From Flavobacteriaceae bacterium (GTDB taxonomy: Bacteria > Bacteroidota > Bacteroidia > Flavobacteriales > Flavobacteriaceae), in NCBI GenBank assembly GCA_031277535.1, contig JAITMD010000002.1:1-64000 (forward strand): 64,000 bases of DNA, in the 5' to 3' direction. A model generated the notes under the pieces. It worked only from the letters and a program-made list of their open reading frames with translations, had not been told where the DNA came from and did not search any database. A program made the position numbers and the translations under genes. Positions 61,457-64,000 of the stretch are shown here, one piece after another (within the stretch, counting starts at the first letter, position 1; the number at the start of each line of letters is the position of its first letter).

Positions 61457-62893
61457 ATGCCTAAGAAGAAAATATCTGTTTTTTTGGCGAGTTTACTCTG
61501 TAGTATGGGGGCGTTTGCACAAGCGGGAAAAGAGCGTTTGGTAGGCGAAGTACAAGATGAGAAACCGCAGAAAGGACAAGACGAAGTAGAGATTGTTAAT
61601 CAGATATATTATCCAGAACAATTAAAAAGCTTTTTTCGAAAACTTCAGAAACTGGAGCGAGAGAAGAAAGGTAAAGTAAATATTGTTCATATTGGGGATT
61701 CACATATACAAGCTGATTTTTTTAGTGGTAAGATGCGTTCACAATTACAAGAGAAATTTGGTAATGGTGGATGGGGACTTACATTTCCCTATAAATTAGC
61801 AAAAACGAATGGATCGTCGGCAATCAACTATAGTTCTAATGTAAGTTGGGAGAATAGGAGAAATATTTTCCCTGTAGCTTCAGCCAATGTAGGACTGAGT
61901 GGTATTGCTTTGTCTACCAGTCAACAGAATTTTGTGATAGAAATGAATGTGCGCAACCAAGAGAATGGTTTTTCTAAGATGCGTGTATTTACTCCTTCTA
62001 AAAAAAATCAATACGAAGTAGGTACCACAACCAAGAAGATAGAGTATGAGGAGAGTAAAAAGGTTAAGGTTACACACAAAGTTGTAAAAGGTGAAACACT
62101 TTCAAGTATAGCGCGTAAATATGATACCTCTGTTAATGCAATCAAAAGCCTTAATGGAATGAAAAGCGCTAATATTGGAATAGGGAAAAGCCTGGTTGTG
62201 AAAGAAAGTGTAGAACGTCGCGTTATTACTAAAGGTAGTGGAGACTTTACAGCATTGAAACCAACTAAGATGGATGGATATTTTGAATATAAATTTTCTA
62301 CCCCACAGGAAAAGCTATATTTCTATCCTTCTCAAGATAGCGATTTGTATGAATTAAATGGAATTTATGTAGAGAATGATGCAGCAGGAGTAGTGTATTC
62401 TACTATTGGTGTAAATGGTGCTCGTTATTCTGATTTTAATAAGTACGATTTGTTTTTTGAACAATTAAAAGGATTAGAACCAGATTTGATTATTGTATCA
62501 ATGGGAACAAACGAGTCGTTTGATCGCATGTCTGGTAAAGATTTTGGTGTACAAGTGAAGTTGTTTATGGATAAAGTGAAAGCTCAATATCCTAATGCAG
62601 ATTTCTTATTGACAAGTCCACCACCGTCTTATTTTTCAAGAGAAACTCCAAATTTAGTAGCTACAGAACTTACAAATGAACTGATTATTTCAGGGATTAA
62701 AGGGAAGTACGCTATTTGGGATTTATATTATAGCTTAGGAGCCAGTTTGGGAGTGCCTAAGTTACAAGAGGAGGGAATGATGGCAAAAGACTTAGTTCAC
62801 TACTCGATTAAAGGCTATGAGTATATGGGGACGCTTTTTTACGATGCTTTGATGAAAGCGTACTCAGATTTTAAACAAAAAGAAATAAAATAG
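61457..62893 (+). CDS. SGNH hydrolase-like protein with inserted LysM domain
   Basis: The 478-aa secreted protein has a signal peptide ending near GAFAQ, then SGNH block I VHIGDSHIQAD near residue 80, a long insert, block III VSMGTNESFDR near 350 and block V DLVHYSIKGY near 452. Inside the insert a LysM motif is clear at ~210-250: THKVVKGETLSSIARKYDTS, then VNAIKSLNGMKS. The LysM should tether the enzyme to peptidoglycan or a GlcNAc polymer, placing O-acetylation at the wall. It lies between the first SGNH gene and the MBOAT gene and is co-directional with both. Confidence 0.85.
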   Translation: MPKKKISVFLASLLCSMGAFAQAGKERLVGEVQDEKPQKGQDEVEIVNQIYYPEQLKSFFRKLQKLEREKKGKVNIVHIGDSHIQADFFSGKMRSQLQEKFGNGGWGLTFPYKLAKTNGSSAINYSSNVSWENRRNIFPVASANVGLSGIALSTSQQNFVIEMNVRNQENGFSKMRVFTPSKKNQYEVGTTTKKIEYEESKKVKVTHKVVKGETLSSIARKYDTSVNAIKSLNGMKSANIGIGKSLVVKESVERRVITKGSGDFTALKPTKMDGYFEYKFSTPQEKLYFYPSQDSDLYELNGIYVENDAAGVVYSTIGVNGARYSDFNKYDLFFEQLKGLEPDLIIVSMGTNESFDRMSGKDFGVQVKLFMDKVKAQYPNADFLLTSPPPSYFSRETPNLVATELTNELIISGIKGKYAIWDLYYSLGASLGVPKLQEEGMMAKDLVHYSIKGYEYMGTLFYDALMKAYSDFKQKEIK

Positions 62894-62897
62894 GTCA

Positions 62898-64000
62898 ATG
62901 AGTCTATTTAACATTGAATTGCCCTCTGTAACACCAGACGATGTTGTCGCTTGGTTTACATTTAACCCAAAAGAACCTTTATTGTTCAATTCAGGACTGT
63001 TTTTGGGATTGTTTATGGCGTTTTATCTTATCTATATTTTGATAAGAAAAACCTTTCATTTGCGTTTGTTGTATGTGGTATTGTTTTCAATATTCTTTTA
63101 TTACAAATCAAGTGGTATCTACTTTGTGTTATTGCTGGGGTCGTCCCTTATGGATTACAGTTTTGCAAGTGTGATTCACAATACAACAAGTGAAGTAAAG
63201 AAAAGATTACTGTTGACAATCAGTGTGATTGTTAACTTAGGAATGTTGGGGTATTTTAAATATACCAATTTCTTTTTAGATGGTTTTAATGCCTTGTCTG
63301 GTAATGCATTTCACTTAGATAATATCATTTTACCAGTAGGTATTTCATTCTTTACATTTCAATCTATAAGTTATATTATAGAAGTGTATAGAAAGGAAAT
63401 AGAACCAACTAAAAACTTCTTAGATTATCTATTCTTTATATCGTTTTTCCCTCAGTTGGTTGCAGGACCAATTGTACGTGCAAAAGATTTTATTCCGCAG
63501 ATATACTCTAAAGTGTATGTGTCGAGAGAGTATGTCAATGAAGGGCTTTTATTGATTATAGGAGGTTTGTTGAAAAAAGCGGTAATATCGGATTATATAT
63601 CTATTAACTTTGTAGATAGGGTGTTTGATGCTCCTAATAGCTATACTGCTTTTGAGAATTTGATGGCTTCTTATGGTTATGCTATTCAGATTTATTGTGA
63701 TTTCTCTGGTTATTCTGATATTGCTATTGGTATCGCTTTACTAATGGGGTACCGTTTGCCAATTAACTTTGATGTACCTTATCAATCTACTTCAATTACA
63801 GAGTTTTGGAGAAGATGGCATATTTCACTTTCTACTTGGTTAAAAGATTTCTTGTATATTACAGTAGGAGGGAATAGAAAAGGAAGTTTTGGAGGATTCT
63901 TCTTTCCTATATTGTTCTTTGTAGGAATAATAGGATGGGGAATTTATTATATCAATGAGAGTTATATTCCCTTAGTTATAGCAGGTGGGTCTGTTGTAGT
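62898..64000 (+). CDS. MBOAT O-acyltransferase (3' end outside window)
   Basis: An ATG at 62898, four bases after the SGNH/LysM stop, opens a frame that stays open to the right edge (367 codons visible). The product is polytopic and shows the AlgI/DltB-type MBOAT marks: FPQLVAGPIVRAKDFIPQ, YCDFSGYSDIAIGIALLMGY and QSTSITEFWRRWHISLSTWL, followed by KDFLYITVGGNRKG. The catalytic His downstream lies beyond or near the edge. It would carry acyl groups across the inner membrane to the two SGNH proteins upstream. Confidence 0.9.
   Translation, partial: MSLFNIELPSVTPDDVVAWFTFNPKEPLLFNSGLFLGLFMAFYLIYILIRKTFHLRLLYVVLFSIFFYYKSSGIYFVLLLGSSLMDYSFASVIHNTTSEVKKRLLLTISVIVNLGMLGYFKYTNFFLDGFNALSGNAFHLDNIILPVGISFFTFQSISYIIEVYRKEIEPTKNFLDYLFFISFFPQLVAGPIVRAKDFIPQIYSKVYVSREYVNEGLLLIIGGLLKKAVISDYISINFVDRVFDAPNSYTAFENLMASYGYAIQIYCDFSGYSDIAIGIALLMGYRLPINFDVPYQSTSITEFWRRWHISLSTWLKDFLYITVGGNRKGSFGGFFFPILFFVGIIGWGIYYINESYIPLVIAGGSVV

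Overview
The window looks like a chromosome segment of a low-GC flavobacterium (Bacteroidota, Flavobacteriaceae; Myroides is my best guess, not proven). Supporting signs are the TAnnTTTG promoter -7 boxes, the near absence of Shine-Dalgarno sites, an RteC-family regulator, a YceI lipoprotein, an ECF sigma factor with a barrel-fused anti-sigma protein, and secreted proteins with the Bacteroidota fibre-like head.

Layout. (1) 1-18.9 kb: two cassettes, each a giant repeat surface protein (the first truncated at the left edge, the second 3459 aa) followed by a secreted L-type-lectin-like protein. (2) 19.0-24.9 kb: an accessory island with DUF6266-like proteins, a DnaC-like ATPase with a winged-helix partner, an RteC-like regulator, a small DNA-binding-like protein, and a lysis-like trio (DUF5675 protein plus two holin-like proteins). 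(3) 25.1-33.8 kb: a 7TM-LuxR regulator on the minus strand, then five more secreted proteins that share the N-terminal head of the giant proteins. (4) 33.8-38.3 kb: a coiled-coil membrane protein, a tRNA-Ser/tRNA-Pro pair, a YceI lipoprotein, a WYL regulator, and two non-coding stretches with terminator-ended structured RNA candidates. (5) 38.3-42.1 kb: a YfhO-type membrane protein and a glycosyltransferase. (6) 42.2-49.6 kb: a seven-gene minus-strand operon with an OprO/P-like porin, an LTD lipoprotein, a divergent CYTH-like protein, a canonical CYTH triphosphatase, an SdiA-regulated-type propeller, an SLC13/DASS transporter and an unknown two-TM protein. It reads as a phosphate or polyphosphate acquisition or sensing unit. 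(7) 50.1-53.6 kb: a DUF4411 PIN/ImmA-IrrE toxin-antitoxin-like pair, an NTR/TIMP-like secreted protein and another DUF6266-like protein. (8) 54.3-57.0 kb: a lipoprotein, an ECF sigma factor and an anti-sigma factor fused to an outer-membrane barrel (Dma-like). (9) 58.2-64.0 kb: argS, then two SGNH hydrolases (one carrying a LysM) and an MBOAT acyltransferase cut by the right edge, which form a cell-surface O-acetylation module.

The three most interesting systems are the repeat-protein/lectin cassettes, the DUF6266/RteC/DnaC/lysis-like island, and the twin-CYTH/SLC13/porin operon. Functions are inferred from reading the protein sequences; no database search was run.
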